Source of the DNA: Pleodorina starrii
Taxonomy: Eukaryota; Chlorophyta; Chlorophyceae; Chlamydomonadales; Volvocaceae
NCBI GenBank assembly: GCA_030267565.1
Contig: BRXU01000025.1
Span: forward strand, 603,501-667,500
Direction: 5' to 3'
DNA length: 64,000 nucleotides
Below are positions 1 to 12,365 of the stretch, piece after piece. A program made the translations under genes and the position numbers. The first letter of the stretch is position 1. Every line of letters starts with the position of its first letter. The notes beneath the pieces were generated by a model, which did not search any database, was not told where the DNA came from, and saw only the letters and a list, made by a program, of their open reading frames with translations.

Positions 1-28
1 CACACACGACCTCCAAAACATCTCTCAC

Positions 29-1745
29 CGATGGCCTGCAGCAGCTCCTCACAGTCCTCCAGAAGCTCCGCCGCCACCAACAACGACTGCGGCGCCGCCG
101 CCACCGTCGCCGCCGCCACCTCCGCCGACGGCACCGCCGCCGCCGCCGCCGCCGCCACGTCTGCCAGACTGCCGATGACGTCGCCGCCGTCCTCATCCTC
201 CGCCGCGGCGGCGGCGGCGATCGTCGCGATGGGGTTACTGGGCGACGGCGCCGCCGCCACGACGGCGACGGGGGCCGCGGCGGCGGCGGCGGCGGCGGCG
301 GTCCGCTCCTCCGCCACCGCCTCCGCCGCCATCGCCTTGGCGGCGTCTGCGACCGCCACCACGGCGGCCTCGCCGTGAGATGCGAGCTGCGGAGAGATCG
401 CCGTACAGCGGAGGGGGAAGCGGATGGAACCAGCAGCGGACGGAACCGGGCGGGGGGCGGGGCGGGGCGGAGAACCGGTGTCGGTGCGGAGTCGGTGCGT
501 CGAGGACGAAGGAGCAGAACCCGCCGTGCAACCGCAGAACCCGCACACCACCACCCGGCCCCGGCCCACGCCCCAAGCCCTGGCGCCAGCCACAAACCAA
601 CCAAACCAACCAACCAACCTCATCCCCACCTGCACCAGCAGTCCCTACCCCTCCCGCCCCTTCATAAAACCGAACCAACCAATCAACCAACCAACCAACC
701 AGAAACCAACCAACCAACCTCTTCCCCACCTGCACCAGCAGTCCCTGCCGCTTCTGCAGTTCCGCCATCAGCGGCCCGTCGGCCGCCATCCGATCCAGGA
801 ACACGTCCGACCGAACCAGCCGCGCGATCAGCCGCTCGTTGGACACCAGCTGACGCAGCAGCTCGTCCACCAGCAGTCGATCCTCCTGCACGTGCGTGTT
901 TGGGTTTTGTTTTGGGTTTTTGTTTTGGGTCGTCGTACAGTGCAGTGCAGTGGTGTTAAGAGATGTCTATCCGGCGGGCCGATGCGGGGTTCGAGGCGGG
1001 GGCCGATGCGGGGATCGAACCTGCGTCCCTGAAGCGCTCACCGCCCGACCACACAGATACACCTCAGTCAGCCCGCAATCAACGCCACAGAGTGCCTGGG
1101 GAGGCGTCAACAGAGGCGTCAAAAGATCCCCAGCAGCAGGAGCGTGCCGGTCTCCTCGAACCCACAGCACCCAGGGGTCGTGCCCGGACGCCACCCCCCG
1201 CACGTGACTCGCACGTCGTGCAAGTCTGGCTGGCCCAGGACCGACGTGGTTTCGGTGCCCGAAGAAACACTTTCCGCCAGACCGTTTTGATTCGTGCACC
1301 GCAATGGCCCGTGACGCACCGCGACGATCGGCGCGCTGGGCAAGACGGCAGACTTGGCGCTGGATGTCGACGCCGACGCCAGGACGGCATCCATGGCCGC
1401 CGACGCAAACGAAGGCGTCGCGGAAGAAAGCAGCAGCGAGGCGAGCGTTGACACCGCCAGAACCTTTCCAGCGGAGTTCGTCGGCGCGTCCTCGCGCGAT
1501 GTGTCCACAACGGCGTCGGCCATGCGGCCATCGCAAATGGATGCGCTCGCGTCCGGGTCAGTCACTGCGGCGTTGCGTGCTGCTGCGCGTCGCACAGAAG
1601 GCTGCTGGAGCTGCGGAGCGGTCGACGCGCGAGGTGTGGCGGAGAGCGCGCGTGCGCCTGCCCCAGGCGCAATTGCAGCAGCAACTGCCTTTGAGGGCGC
1701 AGCGACGGGGCTGCCCCGCGGCAGGGCAACATGAGGCCCTTGCAT
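29..1745 (-). CDS. Putative plastid-targeted protein of unknown function, 3' end outside window
   Basis: I do not recognise this gene. Proposed exons on the minus strand are 1745-1320, 885-730 and 386-29, all joining in phase 0, with a GTGAGAG donor at the window edge so the C-terminus is missing. The first ATG (1745) opens an Ala/Ser/Arg-rich, acid-poor N-terminus like a chloroplast transit peptide. After it comes a hydrophobic stretch (LAVSTLASLLLSSA) followed by an A-x-A-like FASAA, as in thylakoid-lumen or inner-membrane signals. The second exon is a charged amphipathic helix region (DELLRQLVSNERLIARLV). The third is Ala-rich and ends in another acidic helix (LLEDCEELLQAIG). The exon 1 donor is uncertain: GTGCGT after 1320 is used here, and a GTGCGA after 1215 would also keep phase. 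Function and even the exon 1-2 join are inference. Confidence 0.4.
1003..1060 (-). other. tRNA-like fragment (possible SINE piece)
   Basis: On the minus strand a box-A-like TGGTCGGGCGG is followed about 20 bases later by a box-B-like GGTTCGATCC. No cloverleaf can be folded because the anticodon arm is missing, so this is not a tRNA gene. It lies in the proposed intron between exons 1 and 2 of the gene at 29-1745. Confidence 0.25.
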
Positions 1746-4598
1746 TTTATCCGATGGCGCTGATCGCAGGCCCGCGCGCCTCGGAAGATGCTGCAAGCTT
1801 GCAAGCGATGCAGAGCGACACTTCGCAACCGCTCCGGGGCCCGCCGAAGATCAACTAATTATCCAATGTAATCTAGGACTGTGGCTGTACGCGTAAACAA
1901 AATGCTTCTAGATTCGGCGTCCTGGTCGTGTAGTAGAGTTCCGTGCTTATGGTGCTCGCTTGCGTTTGGTACGAGTCTTCTTCCTCCTGCCCCGTCCGTG
2001 GATTCAACTATGCAACCGCAATTATATTGCAAGATCAGGCCGCGAAGTGGCGTGCAGTCCCATAAGATTTGAGTGCGTGGCTCCGAGACATGCCTAATCG
2101 GTTTCGGCTGTGTGCGCGGATGTAACGCTTTTTCCGGACGGGGACTGTTGCAGAGCCCGTCGCGGCGACTTTCCCTCTGGCGGCTCCAATATTTCCTCAT
2201 CAAACCAGCCTCCCTAATTCGCCATCACGCCAGCCCACTCCTCGATGACCCAAATCGTAGAAGCGCGCTAACGGATGATCGCGGCCCGCACAGATCGATG
2301 ATGATCGCGCGTGCGCTCTGGCGCACCTCGCCTCCGGATCGCCGACCACACACCATCACCAGCCAGACACCGCCCTCTGCTTTCAAATCTCCAGGCTGAG
2401 CAGATGACCCACATGTGCCGCGAACTGCTAGTCGCGCTTCGCGGGCCGTGCACGCGCCCACCCCCCACCGGACTGCCGCGCGCGGCGCGTCCCTTCCGCT
2501 GCTTCTTTCGCCTTCAGCTGTCTTCATCCGAGGCGGCCAGGAAGCGACCTTCCTTTGCCACGCCAACGCTGATCGAGCTGGCTATGCATGTATACACTCT
2601 ACCAACGCACCACCCACTCTCCCAACCACCCCTCCCCACCTAACCCAGCCTCCGTCGTCCGTCCTGACCTCACGCATCCCGCCCGCTGGCTCTACCCACC
2701 GCCCCCAGGGGCCTGGAGCCCCCTGTAACACATACGACTACTACGCATATCCGCCTTTGTTCTTGTTGGGTTGTTATTACGGTGCTGTGGGCTACTGCTC
2801 CAAACCCCCCGGAAAGCTTAGAGAGGCAGCGGGCCAGCTGACCGGACCCCGCGGGTGCTGCGTGTCGCGTGGGGGAGCTGCGAGGTCACTTGGTGGTGGC
2901 GGGGCCGCCAGACTGACTGCATCGGCCGCAACTGATACACACACACAGACAGACAGACAGACACACGGGTTGATGTGTGGGCCTCCAGGGTCGTATGGGC
3001 TTTAGAGTGCGCGGTGCATGGTGCTCCCATGTAGGGGGGCCGGGGGAGGAGCCGGGAGCCGGGGGGAGACCAAACTGCTCGACATGCGACATGCGGCCGA
3101 GAACGCAGTCGGTCTCGTGCGCAGCGCAGCGCAGCCGGGGGCGGGGGCTGCGAGCGCCGCATCGTTGTGCAGCATCCCGACATTGATGCTCCACGATAGC
3201 CGGGCCGCTGCGTGTCGTCATGTTCTCGTCTCCCCCTCGTTCCCGTGGGCCGCCCTTTCTGCGCCCACCACCCCCACCGCGACCCCCACCACCCCCCACC
3301 ACCACTGCACCCCAGCAAACACCACTCACCTCCCGCACAAACCTACCCCCACCGCCCACCCTAATGCTCTCACCGCCGCGCCACATCACCCCCACCACCA
3401 CAGCGGCATCTTCCTTCTCGCCGCCACTCCCCACTCCCCCCACAGCGCCCGCCGCCCTCCTCCTCAGCCCCGAGGACTCCCCCGGTAATATCCCAGGTAA
3501 CTGCGTTGCGTTCCCTCGTCCCGGGCCGTTCTAATTATTCCCCGGCCCGCAACCTGGGTCGCCCCCGGGGCCCTCGTCACCCTACGGACCCACCCACCCA
3601 CGGCCGCCCTGGCGACGGGGGCTGCTTTGGGCCCAGCTGTGCTGTGCTCCCGGAGACCTGATGGACCTGATGAAAGGAAACACCCCCCAGAGGCCACCCC
3701 CACCCCCAGACGCCACCCCCACCCCCAGAGGCCGCCCGCCTCCGGGCACCGGGAGCCGGGGTCGTCGAGCGGCCAGCCTTCCTCACCCTTCCTCACGGTA
3801 CGCAGAGCTTACCGGTACTCATTCACGGTACATGTAACGTCTGGAGAATACCCTGGAAAATGTCAACAGGTGCCCTTGCCATACGTCAACAGTACACAGG
3901 AGCTCGCTCCGCTTGCGCGTCTAGTCGTACTCTTGTCGTACTCTTGTCGTACTCTCTCTCCCTCTCTCTCTCCCGCGCGCGCGCGCTCGTGTGCTCCGCT
4001 ACGAGCAGACACAGTGACACAAACACCCCTCTTCACATCCCCATCCCCATCCCCACACCAGCAAAATCCCCCAAAACCCTTCGCCTTCGAAACACGAAGT
4101 GACGCAAGAGTAACGACGACGACGACGACGACGCACATTCCACCTACCCACGACCCTCCGCGTCCGGGAGCATCGCCCAGCGCCCGCGCCGGGCGCAAAG
4201 CGCTTCGGCCCTGCCCCCGTCTCTCTCCGTCCCGCTACCCTACCGCTACCGCTACCCCGTAAGAGTCCCCTGGTTACCCCCCCCCCCCCGACACGCGCCA
4301 AACCCTACGACCCTACAACAGCCGAAACGCCCCGTCACACACGCCCTACAATAAAAACCCTAAAGTTAACGGCCGAACAAGGCGCTGTGCGGTGTGTGCG
4401 GTGTGTGTGTGTGCTGCACCGGACCACAGGGAAAAAGGAAACAAGGGAATAAGCACAGCCGCTCTGCTACCCCGTTTGCCAATGCTAGCCCCCACGGCCA
4501 ACAAACTGCGGTTGTTGCAGCGGCCTTACGCGGATGTCACTGCGGCGCCGATCCAGTCGGCCCCACAGTGTGCAAAGTCGTCCCTGTTGCCACCGCCG
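1746..4598. other. Intergenic region with low-complexity and repeat sequence
   Basis: This stretch lies between the start of the plastid-protein gene and the 3' end of the ABHD17-like gene, both on the minus strand. I see no supported coding exon; open frames here are compositional (Pro/His/Arg-rich). It contains a copy of a 54-bp dispersed repeat (3484-3537), C-rich tracts, and a GACGAC run near 4113-4130. A promoter for the 29-1745 gene should lie within it but no motif is convincing. Confidence 0.5.
3484..3537 (+). repeat. 54-bp dispersed repeat, copy 1
   Basis: This is identical base for base to 8161-8214. It begins GGTAATATCCCAGG and ends GTTCTAATTA. Flanking sequence differs between copies. 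Confidence 0.9.
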
Positions 4599-7234
4599 CT
4601 ACTGCTGCTGCTGCTGCTGCCTTCCTCCCACAGCCACCTTTGCTAGGAAAGCCCGCAGGCTTGGCTCGTACTCCGAGCACTGCTCCAAGTCCTGGGGTTG
4701 AGGGCATAGAGGGGGCATAGAGGGGTGGGGGAGGGGATGTGCGCAGGCAAGCGACCTGGCAAGTACAGCACAACCAAACACCCGACACGCTGGACGTGGG
4801 CCAGCAAGCGACGCACACACACACACACACACGCACACACACACACAATCACACACACGAGAGAGCGAGAGAACGAGGGAGAGCGAGAGGGCGCACGGTG
4901 CAAGGCCGCCCTAGTTGGGACATCGGGATGTTGCGCGGCGGGAGATCGGGGCGGGGGCTCGGGGCGAGCAGGCAGGCGGGCAGGCAGGCAGGCAGGCAGG
5001 CAGGTAGCCACCCACCCACCCATCCATCCAAGGGGTATGCATGCAGGCATGCACCCAGCCACCCTCCCTCCCTCCCCCCCCCCAACCAACCCATCCACCC
5101 CCTCCCGTCCACCCAGCCACTCACCTGGTGTCCGAAGCCCCGCGCCCACAGCGGAGTGGCCTTATTAGGACACAGCTCCAGCAGCCGCTGACCACACGAT
5201 ATGTGAATCACCTCATCCTCGGTGCCCTGGGGCGAGACACACACGCAGCGGCGGCGGCAGCGGCAGGGGAAGGGGCAGGGGGGGTTCAGGGGGGGTGGCG
5301 TCGCCGCCGTCAGGGTTCGGTTCCACAGCAGGAAGGATTACTGCCTTACGGCCTTCCGCTTCTGATGATGCTACTGATGCTGATGCTGCTGCTGCTTGGG
5401 CCTCTTGAGCTTGGCTTTTCGCCCATTCCGGCCGTCCCGTGGGTCCCCTCCCTCATATTCACAATCAGCACCATCAGCACCAATTGGCCAGCCATGCCAT
5501 GCCATGCCATGCCAGTCAGTCAGTCAGTCAGTCAGTCAGCCATGCCATGCCATGCCATGCCATGCCATGCCATGCCATGTCATGCCATGCCATGTCATGC
5601 CATGCCATGTCATGCCAGCCACACAGCCACCCAGCCACCCAGCCACCCAGCCAGCCACCCACCCAACCATCCACCCAGCCAGCCAGCCACCCCTGCCAGC
5701 CAGCCATGCCATGCCATCCAGCTCACTCACATGCATCACTAGTACCGGTGCCTTGATCTTGGGTGCAAGAGTGTGGTTGGGGTACACGTCAGCCCACGCC
5801 GGCCACCAGCGCACGTGGGGTTTGAGCACACGCACTCCGCTGAGCAGCGGCGAGTGCAGCACCACCCCCGCCAGATCGGGCTGCTCCGAAGCCAGGTAGC
5901 ACGACGGCCCGCTGCCGACGCTCTGGCCGTACAGTACGACACGGTCCGGCGGCACGCCATACACGTCGTGCAGGCAGCGCAGCACGGCCGTGATGTCGGC
6001 GAGGGTGTTGTTGACGGTTGGCGTACCCGTACTGCAGCCGTACCCGCTGTAGTCGTACCCCATGACGTTTACCCGCAACACACGCGCCAGGTCCCTGTGT
6101 TGAGTGGAGGGGGGCACGGGGGCGGGGGTAGAGAGCTTGCTGGATGGACGGGTGAGTGTATGTGTGAGTGTGCGTTATGTGTGAAAAGGAAGGGGGGTGT
6201 CAGCGCGCATGTGTGTAGGTTGGCGTGGATGCGCGAAGGTTGGGGGGGTGAGGACTGTACCGCGCCCTCACGCCGGTATGCAGGGAAACCCCGCCACCGC
6301 TCCCCAAACCTCTAAGACCCACCTGAATACGGGCAGCATGTGGCCCAGGTCCACCGCGTTTCCGTGACTGTAAAGAATTGTCAACCGCTGCTGCTGCTGC
6401 TGCTGGCCGGATGAGGCATGCCCGCCCGCTGCCGCCGACGCCGACCCGTGGGTCCTGCTGGTGCCGTCGCCGTGCCGGAAAAACGCCGTGACGACCTGGG
6501 TGCCGCCACCGCCTCGCTTCAGCGGCGGCACGGGAATGACTTTGACCTTGCAGGAGAGAACCTTTGGCACATCGCTGCGGGGGAAGCGTGGGCGATGGAG
6601 GGGCAGGGAAAGGGAAAGGGAAAGGGGGAGGGAAAGGGAAAGCGTGGGGGAGCGAAGGGGAGGGGCTGGGGCCGGCAGTGAGGAAGGTGTGGATCGCGGG
6701 AAGGGGAAGGGGAAGGGGGGAAAGGAAGGGAGGTGGTGTGGGAGGTGGTGTGGGAGGCACGCGAGACGAGGGGGAAAGAAGGCTGGCTGAGCGTCAGGCT
6801 GGCATGGGAGGGGGCTGTGAACGGGGTTGGGTGCAGGTCCGGGAAGGGGCGAACGAGGGAAAAGGGATTGGGCACGGGAGGGAAGCCGCGGAGGAGGTGA
6901 GGGAGAAAGGTTGGGGGTGTGTAGGGGCGGCCGGCTCACACGGCAGGGCAGGGCAGGTGAGACGCTCACTCATTGCCGTGACGCCTGGCGCACGTGCCTT
7001 TCCTAGAGGGACTAGGACCCTGGTGACAAGGCGCGCGTCCGAACGTTGTTCTTCTCAGGATGTCTGAAAATGCGTCTTAAGGGCAGAGAGGTGCATCACT
7101 CACGGGGCCAGCGGGTGTAGATAGCATTCTCCTGTGCCATCTTGGTGCTCACGGACTTCATAGGTAGCTGGCTGAGGCGGAAAAAACGCGAGTTTTGAAG
7201 ATAAACTCTCCACGAATCGATCCCACGGCCCCAT
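4599..7234 (-). CDS. ABHD17-type alpha/beta serine hydrolase (putative protein depalmitoylase)
   Basis: Five exons on the minus strand (7234-7104, 6574-6323, 6094-5731, 5226-5125, 4691-4599) give 313 residues, the usual length for this family; every junction keeps phase. The N-terminus SSKLAFFPPQPATYEV matches the conserved family start. LYSHGN forms the oxyanion-hole segment, and MGYDYSGYG and the nucleophile motif GQSVGSG (Ser186) follow. GTEDEV supplies the acid (Asp253) and GFGHQ the catalytic His282. Animal ABHD17 proteins remove palmitate from membrane proteins such as Ras and PSD-95; that substrate class is inferred here, not shown. The first in-frame ATG is used; it gives Met-Gly, so myristoylation is possible, and the animal-type N-terminal Cys cluster is absent. 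The C-terminus ends in six Gln encoded by CAG repeats. The intron after exon 3 is filled with pentanucleotide satellite. Confidence 0.9.
4811..4859 (+). repeat. (CA)n microsatellite
   Basis: An interrupted CA dinucleotide run inside the last intron of the ABHD17-like gene. Confidence 0.85.
4968..5003 (+). repeat. (CAGG)n microsatellite
   Basis: A tetranucleotide run in the last intron of the ABHD17-like gene, followed by short CCAC repeats. Confidence 0.85.
5490..5715 (+). repeat. CATGC pentamer satellite with CAGT and CAGCCAC runs
   Basis: Consecutive blocks of CCATG pentamers, then CAGT tetramers, more pentamers and finally CAGCCAC-type units occupy most of the third intron (5227-5730) of the ABHD17-like gene, ending next to its GTGAGT donor. 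Confidence 0.9.
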
Positions 7235-9364
7235 GCTGCGGGCGCCTTTTCCTCCGGAGCAACACGCAACCACCACTCGACGTCGCAGAGAATGCCCGCT
7301 CCCTGCTCGGGGGCTGCGAACCACCGGCGCGCTCAAATGCTCATACCCATGACCGCTGAGTGCCGCAATGCTGAAGGAAACCCGGTATCGTTATTTTCCC
7401 ACAGCATAACAGTTCAGGCGCGAAAGGCCGAAACTAGGAAAAGGTTCAGTGCTTGTATATTGCAAGCTATACAGTTTGTGGTTTTAACTTGATTCTGGAA
7501 ACCTACAAATCGTAAGTCACAGTTGGGCGCCAAAGAAAGCTGCAGTGAGCGTTGAGTGTACGTTTTGTGGGCAGCGAAGTAAGTCCCAGGTGAAATCAAC
7601 AGAGCGCTGTTGGAAAAGGTAACCAAACTTGCAGTTGTGTCGAGAGAGAGTCCAAATGTATATAAGTGGGTACGGCAGAGAGCTGTGTAAAACCCATTCG
7701 CCAGGCAAGTATGCCGCTTCAAAAACAACAGTGCAAGCTGCGAGGGCAACACGGACCTCCAAACACGCACATCCGCAACTCTGATGTCATGCAGCGTTTT
7801 GCTCGTGCTCGTGCTCGCAGGTGCTCGCTTTACGACACCCTACGACGCCTGCGACGCTGAACGAGCGTGCAGCTCATCTCCCAGACCTCCCGCCCTTCGC
7901 ATGGCAGAGATGCTCTTGTCAAGGTTTTCGCAGCAGCAGCAGTGCTTGCCCCCCGTCGCGCCCCCTTCCCCCGCCTCCGTGCCCGCATACATCACAGCAG
8001 CTCCCTCGTATTTAACACCTATACAGACACCATGCACCTGGCGCAGCCACCTCAATCCTTTAAGGCCTGGGCAAACGCGCGTGTCCGGTGTCACGGAATG
8101 CCCGCCCGCCTTCTCCCGTGCGCTCGTTTTATTTCTGCTGGAGATATCAGGTAATCCTCAGGTAATATCCCAGGTAACTGCGTTGCGTTCCCTCGTCCCG
8201 GGCCGTTCTAATTACCTCCCGTGCATCCCCAAGACCTGGTGTGTCAGGACGTGTCGTGCTAGTACCATACGCTAGGACGGTGTGACGGTGACGACGCCAC
8301 GCTCTATCCGCAATGCCACCCGCCTTCAGAGCCCTGACCAGGATCTGGAGGCCGCCGGGGGCATCCGGGGGCATCCGGCATCGGTTCACATCACTGGGTG
8401 TGGCGCTGTGGCCGCGTCTTGATGAGTAAACCCAATGACATGTTTCGGATGCACGGACGAACCGCGCGTCGTCACGACGAATCGTCACGATGAACCCAAT
8501 GGCATCTTCTGTCCATCTTGGCGCGAAGACGCGAGACGAGGGAGGAAGCACGCACGCCAAGCGAGAGGGCACCGAGGCAGCGGCCCACGATCCGGGACCG
8601 GGCGGGCTTCATCACATACACACGTGAGAGAGGATGGAAGGAGTTACGGTAGCATGTATGTTGGGCGAGGAACTTTGACGAAATCCTGCTGTAGCGACCC
8701 TGAGGTCTCGAGTCTGCTTTCGTTGTTTCGTTAGGGCGATGGTGAGCCGGGCGCCGCTTGCTTGTCCGCCAGGGCACGCCGACCCAAATCGAACCACCGG
8801 ACCCTCCCTCTGCGGTCAGCGTGCTCAGATGTTAAGCGCAGAGCCCCAACGAGTGTTATCGATCAAAATAAACTCCGTGGACTTGACATATATGAGCAGT
8901 GCAACGCAGTGAAAGAGGTTGTGCTCCAAAAGAAGTCGTCGCTCGAGAGCTTCATGCAGTCGCCGGGACCTCTCAGCGAAACGCGGGGAGGCCGATCTGC
9001 ACCTCGCGGTGTGCCGAAGGGTAAAATTACAACCTTTTCTAGCTTCAATGGCTCTTGGGCTTGACCAAGAGACGGCGTAGAGAACTCCCCGACTTGCACA
9101 CACGAACGCGAGTGAAGGGCTACGTGGGAGCCAGGCGTTATCGTGGGATCTGTACATGTGCTGAGACAAATATATTACTTGATGTACGCCCGAGTGTACG
9201 AGTTTTGCCTGGGCGAGTCGTCGTCCCTTACCAGTCACCACATCCTACCTAACGGAAGCTGTGAAGCAACATCTCACCAATCCCAATAATCTACTTATAA
9301 ACGTAGATCACTGCAACGCATTTTATTATTTAGAGTTGCTTGTTGTTATTCCCCAGGCTACAAT
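7235..9364. other. Divergent intergenic region between ABHD17-like and EGY-like genes
   Basis: About 2.1 kb separates the two divergently transcribed genes, so both promoters should be here. I see no coding exon that can be supported. It contains the second 54-bp repeat copy (8161-8214). The 300 bases before the EGY start are relatively AT-rich. No clear TATA box can be assigned. Confidence 0.5.
8161..8214 (+). repeat. 54-bp dispersed repeat, copy 2
   Basis: This is identical to 3484-3537. It is preceded by an additional partial unit (GGTAATCCTCAGG), which suggests the unit may occur in tandem elsewhere. Confidence 0.9.
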
Positions 9365-12300
9365 ATGCGAGTGTCTTTACTACACGGCCGGCACACGCCG
9401 TTTTCTCGTGGTCGATGCAATAGAACTTCACATGCTGCTCCAGGCGGAAGACGCTGCGCGGTGCTGGTGCGCGCGAGCACCGAGCAGGACAACTCCGACC
9501 AGCGCATAAAGCGCACGCTCGAGGGCCTGGACGCCCTCCTTGGTATCGACCCGAACGACCCGAAATCTGGCTCGCCTACATCGGCGTCGGCAAAGTCCTC
9601 GTCCACGGCCGTGCGGGAATCCTCATCTTCCGCTGCGCCGTCCGTCGATGCCTCGCACAGCGCCAGCACCTCCAGCCCGACCAACGCCAGCAGCACCAAT
9701 GGCAACGGCGCCAGCAGCAGCAGCGGCGCCGGATCCTCGCCCAGCGAAGACCAGTTCCAGAAGATAATCGAGAAGGCGCGACAGCTCGCGGATGCGCAGC
9801 GCAGCAGCAAGCCCGGCAACGTCGAGGCGCAGCAGCAGCAACTCCGCCAGGAATTCGAGACGCTGCTTCAGGCCATGAGCAAGGGCAACGACGTGCTGGA
9901 CAAGGACGACCTCAAGCGCCTGCGTGAAGCCGCGTTCGGGCCGCAGACGTTCTGGGTCACGGAAACGCTGCCGCTGCAGGACCTAGACAAGAGCGGCGTG
10001 CTCATCCGCGGCAACCTGCGCGACACGCGGGAAAAGGTCTATGCGCACGTGTGCGCCAAGGTTTCGGAGCTCTTTGGTGAGGGCAAGTACGAGGTTATCC
10101 TCGTGGAAGACGAGCCGCTCCCCGGCGAGGCGCCGCCCGAGCCGGCGGTCGGCAAGGCCGCCGCCTTTGGCCCGCGCGTCGCCTTCCAGATCGTACCTGC
10201 CGTACAGGCGCAGCCGCCGCAGACCAACGCCTGGCGCCAGGGCGCCGCCGTCGTGCTCTTTGGCCTCTTTGTCGCATCCTGCTTGCAGCTCTCTCTCGTC
10301 GCCAACATCACCAAACTCCCCCGCGAGACCCTGGAATTCTTCGCCAACGCCGACAACTTCAACTCCGACGCGCTGCCGCCGGGCCTGGAGGACTGGGACC
10401 CCACCTCGTACTTTGTAACCGCCGTACCCATCTTCGTGTCGCTCCTGGGCATCAACTTCTCCCACGAGATCGGCCACCGCATCGCCGCTGCCGTACGCGG
10501 CGTCAAGCTCGGCCCGTCGTACTTTGTGCCCAACCTGCAGCTCGGCTCCTTTGGCACCATCACGCCCTTCACCTCGCTGCTCCAGGGCCGTGGCGCGCTG
10601 TGGGACGTGGCGGCGGCGGGGCCGCTGGCGGGCGCGCTGGCCAGCGCTGCGGTGATGGGGCTGGGGCTGCTGCAGTCGGCTCCAGGGTTGCTGCCCAAGG
10701 AGCTCCTGGTTCCGGTGCCCACGGCGCTGTTCCAGTCGAGCTTGCTGCTGGGGACGGTGGTCAAGAGCGTGCTGGGAGACCAGGTGGGGCTGGGTGGCAG
10801 GCTTGCAGAGATGGATAAAACCTCCCCCCGCCTCTCCCCGCTCACCCCTGCTCGCCTGTTTCCGCTGTCATACCTCAAACCCAAAAACCCTAAACCCTTA
10901 CAAAACCCAAAACCCTAAAACCCAGCTCTCGCTCTCGCCAATCGCCCCCCCTCCCAGCTCACCGGCGGCACTGAGGAGATCCTGATCAGTCCGCTGGTTA
11001 TTGCCGGGTGGTGCGGTCTGGTGACCACCGCCCTCAATGTGCTGCCGGTGGGCTCACTGGACGGAGGGCGAATGCTGCAGGCGGCGTATGGGCGCCAGGT
11101 GGGTGGGGCTGAGGGCTGAGGCTGGGGGCTGCGGGCTGGGGGCGGGGGGCTGAGGCTGGGGGCTGAGGGCTGGGGGCTGCGGGCGCGGGCGCGGCGAGGT
11201 GGTGTGTATGGGGGGAGGGCTGATGGATTCGAAGCGAGAGACGGGCGGTGAGTCGGCAGAGGTGCGGTCGTTGTGTGCTCTGTGGGGTTTGCAACTCGGG
11301 TTGGGTTCTCTCTCGTTGGGTTGGGGCTCCGCGGCGCCTTCAAAACCCTTTGCCTCCGCTTATCCCGCCCCCGCCCCGCCCCTCCCGCTGCTGCCAATGT
11401 CCGCCTCTAGTTCCACCCGCTCCGATCGGTCTCATCTCTTGTCGCCTCTCCCGCAACTCCTGCCCTCGGCCCCAGTGTCTCACTGTTACGGTATATGAAG
11501 GAGCATATCACCCCCTGCTTTCCTCATCGGTCTCATCTTTCGTCGCCTTTCCCTGCCCTCTCCCGCGCTCCTGCCCTCTTCCGCCCTCTTCCGCCCTCCT
11601 CCTGCAGGCCCTGGCGCTGTCTTCCTTCTTCACCTACGTGGGGCTGGGGCTGGGGCTGCTGGGCTCCAGCCTCTCGCTGCCGTTTGGGCTGTACGTCATC
11701 ATTTGCCAGCGTACGGCAGAGAAGTACATCAAGGTACGGCACGCGGTTGGCTCCTCGCGGTCGCCCCGGGGCCCCCGGGGGGGGGGTAAGATTTGGGGAA
11801 TGACCTCGACCTCGACCGCGAGAGGGTAGTCAGCGAACTTCAGCAAGTATACGGTACTGACCCAGGAAGAGTGTTTGGTTTTTTGGGGGGGGGGGTTAGG
11901 GTTTTTGCCGGTGCGATTGCGGATTGCGGATTGCGCGGCGGAATAGTGGCGCACGACGACGACGACGACGCACTGTGTTCCTGCACTCGATCCATCTCCT
12001 TCCCTCCCTCCCTTGCCTCGCCGCCCATCTTCCCGAGTCCTCTACACCCCACTCCCCTACAACCCCCCTCCGCAGATGAGACGGAATTCTTCTGTTACGT
12101 TACCGTTCACGGGCTCCGGCCTATACGTGGATAACCCTCCCTCCCAGTGACTGGTTTTATACAGGAGCACATCACTCCCTTACACCCCCCTCCCTGACAC
12201 CCTCCCCCCTCCCAACTCCCACTCCAGGACAACGTGTCGCCCGTGAGCGACGCCAAGCGCACCGCCACCGCTGCGGCCGTGCTGGCCGCCATCCTCATCT

Positions 12301-12365
12301 TGGTGCCCATGGCACCTGAGGTGGCGCAGTCGATCGGGGTGGGCAAGGTCGACAACTTCTTTTGA
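9365..12365 (+). CDS. EGY-family chloroplast site-2-protease-like membrane metalloprotease
   Basis: Four exons (9365-10783, 10958-11098, 11608-11733, 12228-12365) all join in phase 0 and encode 607 residues. The N-terminus is a basic, Ser-rich transit peptide with a typical plastid cleavage site (VRA/S near residue 37), followed by a Ser/Ala-rich linker. The mid region RGNLRDTREKVY is family-conserved. The zinc-binding HEIGH motif lies at 367-371, GSFGTIT shortly after, and the third metal-ligand motif NVLPVGSLDGG at about 500-510 on exon 2. The C-terminus PFGLYVIICQRT, then a last membrane helix and VGKVDNFF, also matches EGY proteins. EGY proteins are intramembrane proteases of the plastid, needed in plants for chloroplast development. 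Whether it corresponds to EGY1 or EGY2 cannot be settled here. All metal ligands are present, so it should be active (inference). Confidence 0.93.
10876..10924 (+). repeat. Telomere-like CCCTAAA interstitial repeats
   Basis: Degenerate units such as CCCTAAAC and CCCTAAAA alternate with CCAAAA inside intron 1 of the EGY-like gene. CCCTAAAA is the complement of the TTTTAGGG telomere unit known in Chlamydomonas. Confidence 0.6.
12105..12137 (+). repeat. 33-bp intron-resident dispersed repeat, copy 1
   Basis: This copy (GTTCACGGGCTCCGGCC, then TATACGTGGATAACCC) lies in the last intron of the EGY-like gene. Related copies are at 27608-27638 (plus) and 55866-55898 (minus). Confidence 0.8.

Noticed and set aside
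1003..1060. Functional tRNA gene
   Set aside because: Only box A/B-like segments are present; anticodon arm and acceptor stem do not form.
5490..5715. CRISPR-like array
   Set aside because: Units are 5-7 bases with no spacers; it is a eukaryotic intronic microsatellite.
4599..7336. Longer ABHD17 N-terminus starting at a TTG codon at 7336 (with a CCS segment)
   Set aside because: No in-frame ATG there; the ATG at 7234 gives the family's conserved start.
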